A DNA stretch of 44,342 bases from Gammaproteobacteria bacterium (GTDB taxonomy: Bacteria; Pseudomonadota; Gammaproteobacteria; UBA6186; Azoamicaceae): NCBI GenBank assembly GCA_018061325.1, contig JAGOUJ010000006.1:1-44342 (forward strand), read 5' to 3'. The translations under genes were made by a program, and so were the position numbers. The notes under the pieces were generated by a model. It searched no databases. It was not told where the DNA came from and worked only from the letters and a program-made list of their open reading frames with translations. This document shows, piece after piece, positions 1 through 8,117 of this stretch (position 1 is the stretch's first letter; every line of letters begins with the position of its first letter).

Positions 1-70
1 GCTTATCTCGCTCTTTTTTATGGCGTATTTTTAGGTCTAAGCGTTCCTGGGTCGTGAGTCGTCTTTCCAT
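1..70 (-). CDS. IS630-like transposase, N-terminal fragment at window edge
   Basis: Only the first 23 codons are in the window. Read on the minus strand from an ATG at 70, they give a basic, hydrophilic start that includes RLDLKIRHKKERDK. From memory this resembles the N-terminus of IS630-family transposases, which open with a charged HKKERD-type segment before the helix-turn-helix. The frame is open to the window edge. The catalytic DDE domain is not visible, so the family call is tentative and I cannot say whether the gene is intact. No clear terminal inverted repeat was found between it and the mazG-like gene. Confidence 0.4.
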   Translation of the reverse strand, partial: MERRLTTQERLDLKIRHKKERDK

Positions 71-187
71 AAACCTATTAGATCAGATTCTTACTAAATC
101 CGCAACTTCGTTGGCGATCGGTATATAGGGCAATCGTTGTGAGATCGGTCAGCTGAAACATCATCCTCTCCTGGGTTTTTGAACCCT
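71..187. other. Gap between transposase start and mazG-like gene
   Basis: Short stretch with no convincing gene. It would contain the upstream end of the putative insertion sequence, but I could not identify a defined terminal repeat or terminator. Confidence 0.3.
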
Positions 188-553
188 TTATTTTTTAATC
201 TCATCCCATAAACCAAGCTTAAATTCTAAAGATTGTCCTTCTAAAGAATCTAAGCCTCGTTGAGCTGCCAGTTTTTTTAGATTGGTAAATCTTTTGTCAA
301 ACTTTGTATTAACTTTTTCCAAGGTTTCTTCTATATCAAAACCCATAAAATCACATAAACTAATAGCAGTATGCAAGAGATCGCCGATCTCTTCTTGAAC
401 CCTGTGTGCAGGTTCATGGTTTTCGATAGCTTCTCTTATTTCTGCACATTCACTGATGGCCTGATCGATGAGTTGGTCAGTATTAGACCATTCAAAGCCA
501 AAAACCTTGGCTTCTTGTCGTGCAGCCAGTAATTTTTCGAGTGTTTTTCTCAT
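188..553 (-). CDS. MazG-type nucleotide pyrophosphohydrolase, single-domain
   Basis: The 121-residue protein carries the MazG signature. Acidic residues E35, E38 and E41 (ECAEIREA) are followed by EEIGD at 54-58, the EExxE...ExxD arrangement that binds magnesium, and then KFDKRF near residue 84. MazG-like enzymes hydrolyse (d)NTPs to NMPs and pyrophosphate and are thought to clean up abnormal nucleotides or lower stress alarmones. The length is about half that of E. coli MazG, typical of the short single-domain branch, so the substrate cannot be inferred. It is transcribed away from nhaA. Start chosen at the first ATG, just ahead of the conserved N-terminal helix. Confidence 0.85.
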   Translation of the reverse strand: MRKTLEKLLAARQEAKVFGFEWSNTDQLIDQAISECAEIREAIENHEPAHRVQEEIGDLLHTAISLCDFMGFDIEETLEKVNTKFDKRFTNLKKLAAQRGLDSLEGQSLEFKLGLWDEIKK

Positions 554-685
554 GATACGCTCGCTTAATCTATTTTTATTTTAAGAAACATGTTCCGTAT
601 AAAGCCCAATTTCTAAGCATGCTAACATAGTTTTTCTAAACGGTCTAGACATGTATCCTAAGATCATGGTAATAGGGGATTATAC

Positions 686-1900
686 ATGCAAATTATACCC
701 AATCATGCTCAAACAACAAACACGCTCAGTGGGGTGTGGATGCTCTTTGCTTTGCTTATGGCACTTATCTTCAGCAATACCACCGAGTGGTATGCCGATT
801 GGCTCCATATGCCTTTCCTATGGCACACCGCTTTTTTCGATCTAAAACTTTCTCTAGCCTCTTTTGTAAAAGATTGCCTGATGGTTTTTTTCTTTGCGCA
901 GATAGGCATGGAATTACGATTGCAATATGAAGAAGGATTTTTAGCGGATAGACGACAGATCTTATTGCCATTGATGGCCGCTCTCGGTGGCATGGTGGTT
1001 CCGGCAATGATTTATGCTCTGATCAATCTTCATCATCCTGAAAATACCGTAGGTTTTGCGATTCCCTGTGCCACCGATATTGCCTTTGCGCTGTGTGTAT
1101 GGAATATCATCAGGCACAGTCTGCCCCCTTCACTCAGAGTCTTTTTATTATCCATCGCTATTTTTGATGATTTGGGCGCGATGCTGATGATTGCCATTTT
1201 CTATAACAATCATTTTAATGGGTTATGGTTACTGTTGGGTCTGCTTATAGTAGGTATAATCACTTTTTTAAGTGCCCGAAAAGTCACATACACCTGGTTC
1301 TATGTCTTGATGGGCGCTTTTCTGTGTGTCTGTTTTCATAAGGCGGGTCTGCATACAACCTTGGCAGGTTTTATGGTGGGTGCCTTACTGCCGTTAAGGG
1401 GTTCATTTGGGGAATCTTATCTGAAAACCTTGATGCATCAGCTAGAACCCTGGGTGCAATGGCTGGTATTGCCGCTCTTTGCTTTTGTGTCGAGTGGTGT
1501 ATCCCTGGGTGCCTTGCAGCTGAGCGATTGGCATCATCCGATTTTCTTAGGCGTTTTCCTGGGTCTCTTTTTAGGGAAACAACTGGGTATTACGGGTGTG
1601 TCTTATGCTATGTTGCGTTTGAAGTGGGCTGTCTTACCACCCAAAAGTTCTATGACACAAGTCTATACCGTCTCTATTTTTGCAGGTATTGGCTTTACTA
1701 TGAGTTTATTCATAGGACTGCTGGCTTTCGAGAATCATTATCAACAAAATCTGGTTAAAATGGGCGTGATAGCCGGTTCCCTGGCGTGTGTATTATTACT
1801 CACACGCTTGCTAAAACCTGAAAAAACCCTCACCCGGCGCTTAGGCGCCACCCTCTCCCGCCTAGCGGGAGAAGGTAAAAACTTCATCAGGCGTTCTTAA
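686..1900 (+). CDS. nhaA: Na+/H+ antiporter NhaA
   Basis: The 404-residue inner-membrane protein exchanges sodium for protons and supports pH and salt homeostasis. The diagnostic acidic residues are present: D131 in ATDIAFAL, and the D161-D162 pair in AIFDDLGA, matching D133 and D163/D164 of E. coli NhaA. About twelve hydrophobic segments follow in order. An AGGGGA ribosome-binding site lies 6 nt before the ATG. The last ~23 residues (LTRRLGATLSRLAGEG...) are encoded by a GC-rich palindromic repeat and are probably a repeat-derived tail added beyond the normal terminus. The gene ends 1 nt before anmK, so the two are likely co-transcribed. Confidence 0.95.
   Translation: MQIIPNHAQTTNTLSGVWMLFALLMALIFSNTTEWYADWLHMPFLWHTAFFDLKLSLASFVKDCLMVFFFAQIGMELRLQYEEGFLADRRQILLPLMAALGGMVVPAMIYALINLHHPENTVGFAIPCATDIAFALCVWNIIRHSLPPSLRVFLLSIAIFDDLGAMLMIAIFYNNHFNGLWLLLGLLIVGIITFLSARKVTYTWFYVLMGAFLCVCFHKAGLHTTLAGFMVGALLPLRGSFGESYLKTLMHQLEPWVQWLVLPLFAFVSSGVSLGALQLSDWHHPIFLGVFLGLFLGKQLGITGVSYAMLRLKWAVLPPKSSMTQVYTVSIFAGIGFTMSLFIGLLAFENHYQQNLVKMGVIAGSLACVLLLTRLLKPEKTLTRRLGATLSRLAGEGKNFIRRS
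1828..1876. repeat. GC-rich palindromic repeat inside the 3' end of nhaA
   Basis: CTCACCC is followed by a GGCGC-type palindrome and a TCTCCCGC/GCGGGAGA stem-loop with a CTA loop. It resembles the widespread CCCTC...CCGC-GCGG...GAGGG dispersed repeats, and the pepN-3' repeat at 23504-23540 looks related. Here it is translated as the NhaA C-terminus instead of lying between genes. Confidence 0.7.
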
Positions 1901-1901
1901 T

Positions 1902-3197
1902 ATGCTAAGCATAGGACTCATGAGTGGTACCTCTATGGATGGCATTGATGCGGCACTCCTAGAAACCGATGGTGCCGCCAAGATTAAGCTGCTTGGCCAT
2001 GGTCATCTCGCCTACGAACTGCCCTTTATAAGGCTGTTGAAAACCGCTGAATGGGCGATTCGACAAGCAAAAGGCGATTTAGTGCAGGCTGCGTCTATTT
2101 ATACACAGATCATACCAGACTATTTGAAAAATGCGCTGATGATGAGCGATTCAGAAATACTGGCTTGTATACAATCGATGAAAGATTATTTATCTGCTGA
2201 AGGCAGCATGGATTTTTGTTTAGAAGCTGTGATACAGCATTCTACCAACTTGCATGCTAGGGCTGTACAGCAGTTGTTAGCGCAGACAGGCTATCGTGCT
2301 AACGATATCGATGTGGTGGGTTACCATGGTCAGGCGATGTATCATCAGCCTTTGCATAGCGTATCTATCATCGTGGGTGATGGTCAGGTGCTAGCGAATC
2401 ACTTAAAAATAAAAGTCGTCAATGATTTTCGTAGTGCCGATATTGCATTGGGTGGGCAGGGTGCACCTTTTGCACCCCTGTATCATCAAGCTTTAGTATT
2501 GCATGATCAACCGAGTCCTGCAGTGGTTGTCAATTGTGGGGGTATTGCCAATATTACGGTGATTAGCAGCGCCGATCCAAATGATTTAATCGCCTTTGAT
2601 ACGGGTCCTGGCAATGTTTTAATGGATCAATTAGTGCGACAACGCACAAAAGGCGCAGAAAATATGGATCGGGATGGGCACTATGGTGCCAAGGGTAAGG
2701 TTCATCCAGCCGTTTTAAAGTTATTGTATGAAAAAGCGGTGTTGCAAGCGGGGCGCTCTTATTTGCTAAAGCCCGCCCCAAAATCCTTGGATAGTGGCGA
2801 TCTGCAGTTGATACCCGAATTAGCTACTTTAAGTTTAATGGATGCTTGTGCAACCTTAGCACAGTTTACAGCAGAGACCATTGTGCAGGGTGTAGAAGCA
2901 TTAGATGTGAGCATGCCCTCTCATTGGATTTTGGCAGGGGGCGGTTGGAATAATCCTGTGATTTATAATGCCCTGGCTGCTTGCTTAGCCAGAAAATTAG
3001 GTCGTGCTGCAATAATACTGCATGCCGATGTGATCAACTGGCATAGCCAATCCCTAGAAGCGCAAATGTTTGCTTATTATGCGGTGTGTTGTTTGCAGCA
3101 GAAGCCTATCAGTTTCCCGGGTACTACCGGTGTAGCAAAACCCACCTGTGGGGGTGTCTGCCACGCGCCCCAACAAACAGTGCACACCCTTTTCTAG
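1902..3197 (+). CDS. anmK: Anhydro-N-acetylmuramic acid kinase AnmK
   Basis: AnmK cleaves and phosphorylates 1,6-anhydro-MurNAc to MurNAc-6-phosphate in cytosolic peptidoglycan recycling. The N-terminus MLSIGLMSGTSMDGIDAAL is the family's ATP-binding start. Further family motifs are GYHGQ, NDFRSADIALGGQGAPFAP, NCGGIANIT, FDTGPGN and the terminal PISFPGTTGV. At 431 residues it is about 60 longer than E. coli AnmK; the extra length lies mainly in the region of residues 55-115. Its TAG stop is the first triplet inside a palindromic element copy (3194-3259). With AmpD next door and AmpG at 19236-20477 it forms a coherent recycling set. Confidence 0.95.
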   Translation: MLSIGLMSGTSMDGIDAALLETDGAAKIKLLGHGHLAYELPFIRLLKTAEWAIRQAKGDLVQAASIYTQIIPDYLKNALMMSDSEILACIQSMKDYLSAEGSMDFCLEAVIQHSTNLHARAVQQLLAQTGYRANDIDVVGYHGQAMYHQPLHSVSIIVGDGQVLANHLKIKVVNDFRSADIALGGQGAPFAPLYHQALVLHDQPSPAVVVNCGGIANITVISSADPNDLIAFDTGPGNVLMDQLVRQRTKGAENMDRDGHYGAKGKVHPAVLKLLYEKAVLQAGRSYLLKPAPKSLDSGDLQLIPELATLSLMDACATLAQFTAETIVQGVEALDVSMPSHWILAGGGWNNPVIYNALAACLARKLGRAAIILHADVINWHSQSLEAQMFAYYAVCCLQQKPISFPGTTGVAKPTCGGVCHAPQQTVHTLF

Positions 3198-3259
3198 TAC
3201 ATTGGCCACTAAGTTTTTCCGAATGCCGAAGAGGGGCATCGATTCCAGGGATGTTTAAC
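3194..3259 (+). repeat. Half copy of the ~130-bp palindromic element
   Basis: Starts CTAGTAC, then AAGTTTTTCCGAATG, then GGGGCATCGATTCCAGGGA, matching the left half of the copy at 24016-24145 on the same strand. The similarity stops near the element's centre of symmetry, so this is a half unit. It overlaps the stop codon of anmK. Confidence 0.8.
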
Positions 3260-3501
3260 GGAGTGTTAGCATGCATAGTGCGCTTAACAAGACATCCTGT
3301 TCCTGCTAAGCGCAAGGGATTTTGTCCCCCTGTGCTTCCCTGCTGTTGTACAATCCTTGTGCAAACCCTTCAGTCCATAGTGACCAGCATACTTTGTTTA
3401 AAGCCAATGGTATAATAGCCAAAGGTTGGTTTTTGTGTAGGCCAAACGCCTATATATGTTTGTTGGATGGCTTCTTAAAGCGCACAGGGGATTGGTAGGG
3501 G
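3260..3501 (+). promoter_or_regulatory. anmK-ampD intergenic region with extended -10 promoter
   Basis: Gene-free. A TGGTATAAT sequence at 3408-3416 is an extended -10 hexamer and would start transcription near 3423, giving a leader of about 79 nt before ampD. No good -35 hexamer is placed for it, as is usual for extended -10 promoters. This is the only visible promoter for the ampD-aceE-aceF-lpdA run. Confidence 0.45.
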
Positions 3502-4107
3502 ATGCAGCTATCTGCTTTTAAACAAAATATCGCCATCGATTTACAAACAGGCTTAATAAAAAACGCCCGTTATGTACCCTCACCCAATTGTGATGATCGG
3601 CCTCTAGAGAGCGTGATCGATTTGTTAGTAATACACAATATTAGCTTGCCGCCTGGAGAATTTGGCGGGCCGCATATCGATGCCTTATTTACCAACACCC
3701 TGGATCCGGCCCACCATCCTTATTTTGAAGGTATTGTGAGGGCGAGAGTCTCCAGTCACTGTTTGATTCGCCGCGATGGGCAATTGGTACAATATGTACC
3801 CTTTCATAAGCGTGCTTGGCATGCGGGGGAATCACGTTTTATGGGACGCGAAAATTGTAACGATTATTCGATTGGGATTGAATTAGAAGGAACCGATACG
3901 GTGCCTTATACAGCAGAGCAGTATTGCGTGTTGTCTGCCTGCATTCTTGCTTTGCATACGGTGTACACCGACTTGTCACCAGAGCGTATTGTAGGGCATA
4001 GTACCATTGCGCCTTTACGTAAGACCGATCCAGGGCCTGCTTTTGAATGGGCGACCTTGCAGGGTTTGATGAAAAATTATTCTGAAAATGATAGGGTAAA
4101 AGAATGA
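3502..4107 (+). CDS. ampD: 1,6-anhydro-N-acetylmuramyl-L-alanine amidase AmpD
   Basis: A cytosolic zinc amidase that releases the stem peptide from anhydro-muropeptides imported by AmpG. The family (amidase_2 fold) zinc ligands can be placed at H45 (VIHNIS), H166 (VGHSTIAP) and D176 (RKTDPGPAFEW); WHAGES at 106-111 and IGIELEG are also conserved. At 201 residues it is slightly longer than E. coli AmpD. No signal peptide is present, consistent with a cytosolic enzyme. Its stop overlaps the aceE start by 4 nt (ATGA), which predicts translational coupling of a wall-recycling gene to central metabolism. Confidence 0.95.
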   Translation: MQLSAFKQNIAIDLQTGLIKNARYVPSPNCDDRPLESVIDLLVIHNISLPPGEFGGPHIDALFTNTLDPAHHPYFEGIVRARVSSHCLIRRDGQLVQYVPFHKRAWHAGESRFMGRENCNDYSIGIELEGTDTVPYTAEQYCVLSACILALHTVYTDLSPERIVGHSTIAPLRKTDPGPAFEWATLQGLMKNYSENDRVKE

Positions 4108-6782
4108 ATTATGATGTAGAAAAGGCTAATGATAGCGATCCCAATGAGACCCAGGAGTGGTTGGACGCTTTAGAATCGTTGGTTGAATGTGAAGGGAAAA
4201 CGCGCGCTACTTTTTTGTTGGAAAAACTCAAACAAAAAGCGCAAACTTTAGGCTGTAGCACCGATCTCTCCTGGCAGACACCTTACTGTAATACGCTTAG
4301 ACCTGAACAAGAACCCATTTTTCCAGGTGATCTAAAAATCGAACAACGTATTCGTGCTTTTGTGCGTTGGAATGCCGCTGCGATGGTGGTGCGTGCAGGC
4401 AAACAGGATCCCGATCTGGGCGGCCATATTGGCACTTTTGCTTCGGCGGCTACACTCTATGAAGTGGGCTTTAACCATTTTTGGCGTGCAGCAAATCTTA
4501 AGCAGAATGCCGATTTACTCTACATACAGGGACATTCTTCGCCCGGTATTTATGCACGATCCTTTTTAGAGGGTGTGTTATCCGAAGCACAACTCAATCA
4601 TTTTAGACAAGAAGTAGAGGGCCAAGGGCTTTCCTCTTATCCACATCCTTGGTTAATGCCAAACTATTGGCAGTTTCCAACAGTATCTATGGGGCTTGGG
4701 CCCATACAGGCTATTTATCAAGCCCGGTTTATGCGTTATTTAGAGGCGCGTGGCTTAATCCCTGTGAGCGATAGAAAAGTCTGGTGTTTCTGTGGCGATG
4801 GTGAAATGGATGAACCCGAATCTGTAGGTGCTTTATCGATTGCAGCCCGAGAAGGATTGGATAATCTTATTTTTGTGGTCAATTGCAATCTACAACGCTT
4901 AGATGGTCCGGTACGCGGCAATGGTAAAATTATCCAAGAATTGGAATCCATTTTTAAGGGCGCTGCTTGGAATGTCATTAAAGTCATTTGGGGCGATCGC
5001 TGGGATCAGTTATTCCAAGCAGACAAGACAGGCTTACTGCTTAAACGGATGGAAGAAGCCGTAGATGGCGAATATCAAAATTATAAAGCCCATGGTGGCG
5101 CTTATACCCGAGAACATTTTTTTGGAAAATATCCCGAACTACAAGCGCTGGTAAAAGATTGGTCCGATGAAGACATTGCACACCTTAATCGCGGTGGGCA
5201 CGATCCCAAAAAAGTGTATGCAGCCTATAAAATAGCCATAGAACACAAAGGCAAACCCACCGTTATTTTAGCAAAAACTGTGAAAGGGTATGGTTTAGGC
5301 GATGCAGGTGAGGCTTTAAATATCGCTCATAATGCAAAAAAAATGAATATCGAGCAGCTGCAGCAATTTAGGGATCGTTTTAATATTCCCATTGATGATG
5401 CTTCGATTGCAGAGGTGCCTTTTTATAAACCTGCCTCCAATAGTGTGGAAACAAAATATCTGTTGGCCAGACGTAAAGCCTTGGGTGGATCCTTGCCTGC
5501 CAGGCGCCTAAACGCCGATGAAAGCTTGAATGTGCCACCATTGGCTATTTTCGATGCTTTGTTAACCAGTACTGCCGATCGAAAAATTTCTACGACCATG
5601 GTGTTAGTGCGTATTTTAGGTGCACTTTGTAAAGATAAGGCTTTGAGTCCACGTATTGTGCCCATTATTCCCGATGAGGCCAGAACCTTTGGGATGGAAG
5701 GTTTATTTCGACAGCTTGGTATTTATGCCGCCCAAGGACAGGCCTATAAGCCTGTCGATGCTGCGCAAGTCATGTATTACAAAGAGGCCAAAGATGGACA
5801 GATTTTAGAAGAAGGTCTGAATGAGGCCGGGGCTTTTTGTTCGTGGTTATCGGCGGCTACCTCTTATAGTACCCATAATATTATGATGATCCCTTTTTAT
5901 ACTTTCTATTCAATGTTTGGTTTCCAACGCATCGGGGATCTGGCGTGGGCTGCGGCCGATGCACGCGCGCGCGGCTTTTTGATTGGTGCCACGGCGGGTC
6001 GTACCACCTTAAATGGTGAAGGTTTACAGCATGAAGATGGTCATAGTCATATTATGGCCAGCACCATTCCTAATTGCGTCTCCTATGATCCGACTTTTTC
6101 TTATGAATTAGCCGTGATTATTCATCATGGTTTACAGCGCATGGTGGGCAATAAAGAAGATATCTATTATTACATTACCGTCATGAACGAAAATTATGCG
6201 CATCCCGAAATGCAGAAGGGTACAGAGGCTGGCATTATCAAAGGACTGTATCGTTTAAGTGCAAAACCAAAAACAAAGGTTTTAAAATATAAAGTACAAT
6301 TGCTGGGTTCGGGTACCATTCTTTTAGAAGTGATGGCAGCCGCCGAATTATTAGCCCAAGATTTTGGTATAGCAGCAGATGTATGGAGTGTGACCAGTTT
6401 TAATGAATGTGGACGTGAAGGTGCAGCGGTTGAGCGTTGGAATCGTTTGCATCCGCTTGAGAAACCAAAAACCTCTTATGTGCATGATTGTTTGGCCTCG
6501 ACAGAGGGACCCGTGATTGCAGCGACCGATTATATGCGTGCCTATGCCGAGCAGCTTAGAGTGTTGATGCCGCGCAGCTATCACACATTGGGGACGGATG
6601 GCTTTGGTCGTAGTGATACACGTAAGCAATTAAGACGCTTTTTTGAAGTTGATCGTTTTTATGTGGTATTAACGGCTTTACAAGCCTTGGCGGACGAGGG
6701 CACTATTGATAAAGCCGTCGTTGCGCAAGCGATGAAGCAGTATGATATTCATCCAGACAAGCCGAATCCAACAACGATTTAA
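4104..6782 (+). CDS. aceE: Pyruvate dehydrogenase E1 component, homodimeric type
   Basis: An 892-residue thiamine-diphosphate enzyme that decarboxylates pyruvate and passes the acetyl group to the lipoyl arm of AceF. The thiamine diphosphate motif runs from GDGEMDEPES (from about residue 231) to NCN (about 260). Family blocks GHSSPGIYARSFLEG, ARTFGMEGLFRQ, GRTTLNGEGLQHEDGHS and the C-terminal TDGFGRSDTR are all present, so the protein looks intact and full length (E. coli about 887). It is the second gene of the ampD-aceE-aceF-lpdA operon. Confidence 0.97.
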   Translation: MNYDVEKANDSDPNETQEWLDALESLVECEGKTRATFLLEKLKQKAQTLGCSTDLSWQTPYCNTLRPEQEPIFPGDLKIEQRIRAFVRWNAAAMVVRAGKQDPDLGGHIGTFASAATLYEVGFNHFWRAANLKQNADLLYIQGHSSPGIYARSFLEGVLSEAQLNHFRQEVEGQGLSSYPHPWLMPNYWQFPTVSMGLGPIQAIYQARFMRYLEARGLIPVSDRKVWCFCGDGEMDEPESVGALSIAAREGLDNLIFVVNCNLQRLDGPVRGNGKIIQELESIFKGAAWNVIKVIWGDRWDQLFQADKTGLLLKRMEEAVDGEYQNYKAHGGAYTREHFFGKYPELQALVKDWSDEDIAHLNRGGHDPKKVYAAYKIAIEHKGKPTVILAKTVKGYGLGDAGEALNIAHNAKKMNIEQLQQFRDRFNIPIDDASIAEVPFYKPASNSVETKYLLARRKALGGSLPARRLNADESLNVPPLAIFDALLTSTADRKISTTMVLVRILGALCKDKALSPRIVPIIPDEARTFGMEGLFRQLGIYAAQGQAYKPVDAAQVMYYKEAKDGQILEEGLNEAGAFCSWLSAATSYSTHNIMMIPFYTFYSMFGFQRIGDLAWAAADARARGFLIGATAGRTTLNGEGLQHEDGHSHIMASTIPNCVSYDPTFSYELAVIIHHGLQRMVGNKEDIYYYITVMNENYAHPEMQKGTEAGIIKGLYRLSAKPKTKVLKYKVQLLGSGTILLEVMAAAELLAQDFGIAADVWSVTSFNECGREGAAVERWNRLHPLEKPKTSYVHDCLASTEGPVIAATDYMRAYAEQLRVLMPRSYHTLGTDGFGRSDTRKQLRRFFEVDRFYVVLTALQALADEGTIDKAVVAQAMKQYDIHPDKPNPTTI

Positions 6783-6815
6783 TAAATTATCGAAATAAAC
6801 GAGGGAATGCAAGGT

Positions 6816-8099
6816 ATGTTAAAAGAGATCTTAGTACCAGATATTGGCGCCTATACCAATGTGAGCGTGATTGAAGTCTTTGTGAAAAATGGCGATACCA
6901 TTGCGATAGATGAAGGACTCATTACCCTAGAAACCGATAAGGCCACTTTAGAAATTCCAGCTCCGATGGCGGGCGTGATAAAGAAATTACACCTCAAGGT
7001 GGGTGATAAAGTTTCGCAAGGTAGTTTGATTTTAAGTTTGGAGTCTATAGGGGCAGAGAACACGCCATCGATAGAGAAAACAGAACCTGTCAAGAAAAAT
7101 CCTGAAAAATCGCCTGCAGCCGCAGCCCCTGTAGGTGCCGGTTTCAGTGCCGGCCCTGTTCCGGTTCCAGTGGCATCTGCCCATTCTCATGCTGTACATG
7201 CAGGTCCTGGTGTTCGACAATTAGCCAGAGAATTGGGTATTGATCTGACGCAGATCCAGGGTACAGGACCCAAAGGTCGTATTGCCAAAGAAGACATAAA
7301 AGCGCTTTTAGGTGCTGGTTCAGCTTCAGCAGGCATGAATAGTAGTGGTTCATTGGGTGGATTATCGATAGCACCTTGGCCTACGGTAGATTATGCGGCT
7401 TTCGGGCCGATTGTGGCGGAACCCTTATCGAGAATCCAACAATTATCGGGTTCCTATTTGCAGCGTAATGCGCTGATGGTGCCACATGTTACACAATTTG
7501 ATGAAGCCGATATTACAGAGCTAGAAGCTTTTCGCAAAGCACAGCAGCCTGCGGCAGAACAGCAGGGTGTAAAACTGACCTTGATTGTCTTGGTGATGAA
7601 AGCCTTGGTCAGTGCCCTAAAAGCGTTTCCCCGTTTTAATGCTTCCTTAGATATGCAGCGTTCAACGCTGATCTTAAAGCAGTATTACCATATGGGTGTG
7701 GCAGTCGATACCCCTGCAGGTTTAGTGGTGCCTGTCTTGCGTGATGTGGATCGCAAAGGCCTATTTGAATTAGCCAAGGAATTGGCCGTATTAAGTCAAA
7801 AAGCGCGTGAAGGGCAGTTAAAAGGCCAAGACTTAACAGGCAGTAGTTTTACGATTTCGAGTTTAGGGGGTGTGGGTGGCACGGCCTTTACACCTATTAT
7901 TAACGTACCTGATGTTGCTATTTTGGGTTTATCCAAAGCACAGATTAAACCCGTCTATAAAGAGGGATCCTTCGAGCCACGATTGTGTCTTCCTTTATCG
8001 TTATCTTACGATCATCGAGTGATTGATGGTGCAATGGCTGCCCGTTTTACAACGTTCTTAAGCGCGCACTTAGCCGATCTGAAACGTTGTTTATTATAA
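6816..8099 (+). CDS. aceF: Dihydrolipoamide acetyltransferase (E2 of pyruvate dehydrogenase)
   Basis: E2 core that transfers acetyl groups from lipoyl-lysine to CoA. Domains in order: one lipoyl domain (ETDKATLEIPAP, lysine in DKA), an Ala/Pro/Val-rich linker, a peripheral subunit-binding domain (VRQLARELGIDL...GRIAKEDIKALL), a second linker, and the catalytic domain ending in DHRVIDG, with the active-site His and Asp near residues 400 and 404. E. coli AceF has three lipoyl domains; a single one is common elsewhere. Two in-frame ATGs exist, 6807 and 6816. I chose 6816 because GAGGG at 6801 is then better spaced and the protein begins MLKEILVPDIG, like its relatives. Confidence 0.95.
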   Translation: MLKEILVPDIGAYTNVSVIEVFVKNGDTIAIDEGLITLETDKATLEIPAPMAGVIKKLHLKVGDKVSQGSLILSLESIGAENTPSIEKTEPVKKNPEKSPAAAAPVGAGFSAGPVPVPVASAHSHAVHAGPGVRQLARELGIDLTQIQGTGPKGRIAKEDIKALLGAGSASAGMNSSGSLGGLSIAPWPTVDYAAFGPIVAEPLSRIQQLSGSYLQRNALMVPHVTQFDEADITELEAFRKAQQPAAEQQGVKLTLIVLVMKALVSALKAFPRFNASLDMQRSTLILKQYYHMGVAVDTPAGLVVPVLRDVDRKGLFELAKELAVLSQKAREGQLKGQDLTGSSFTISSLGGVGGTAFTPIINVPDVAILGLSKAQIKPVYKEGSFEPRLCLPLSLSYDHRVIDGAMAARFTTFLSAHLADLKRCLL

Positions 8100-8117
8100 A
8101 GTTTTAGGAGTCATACC

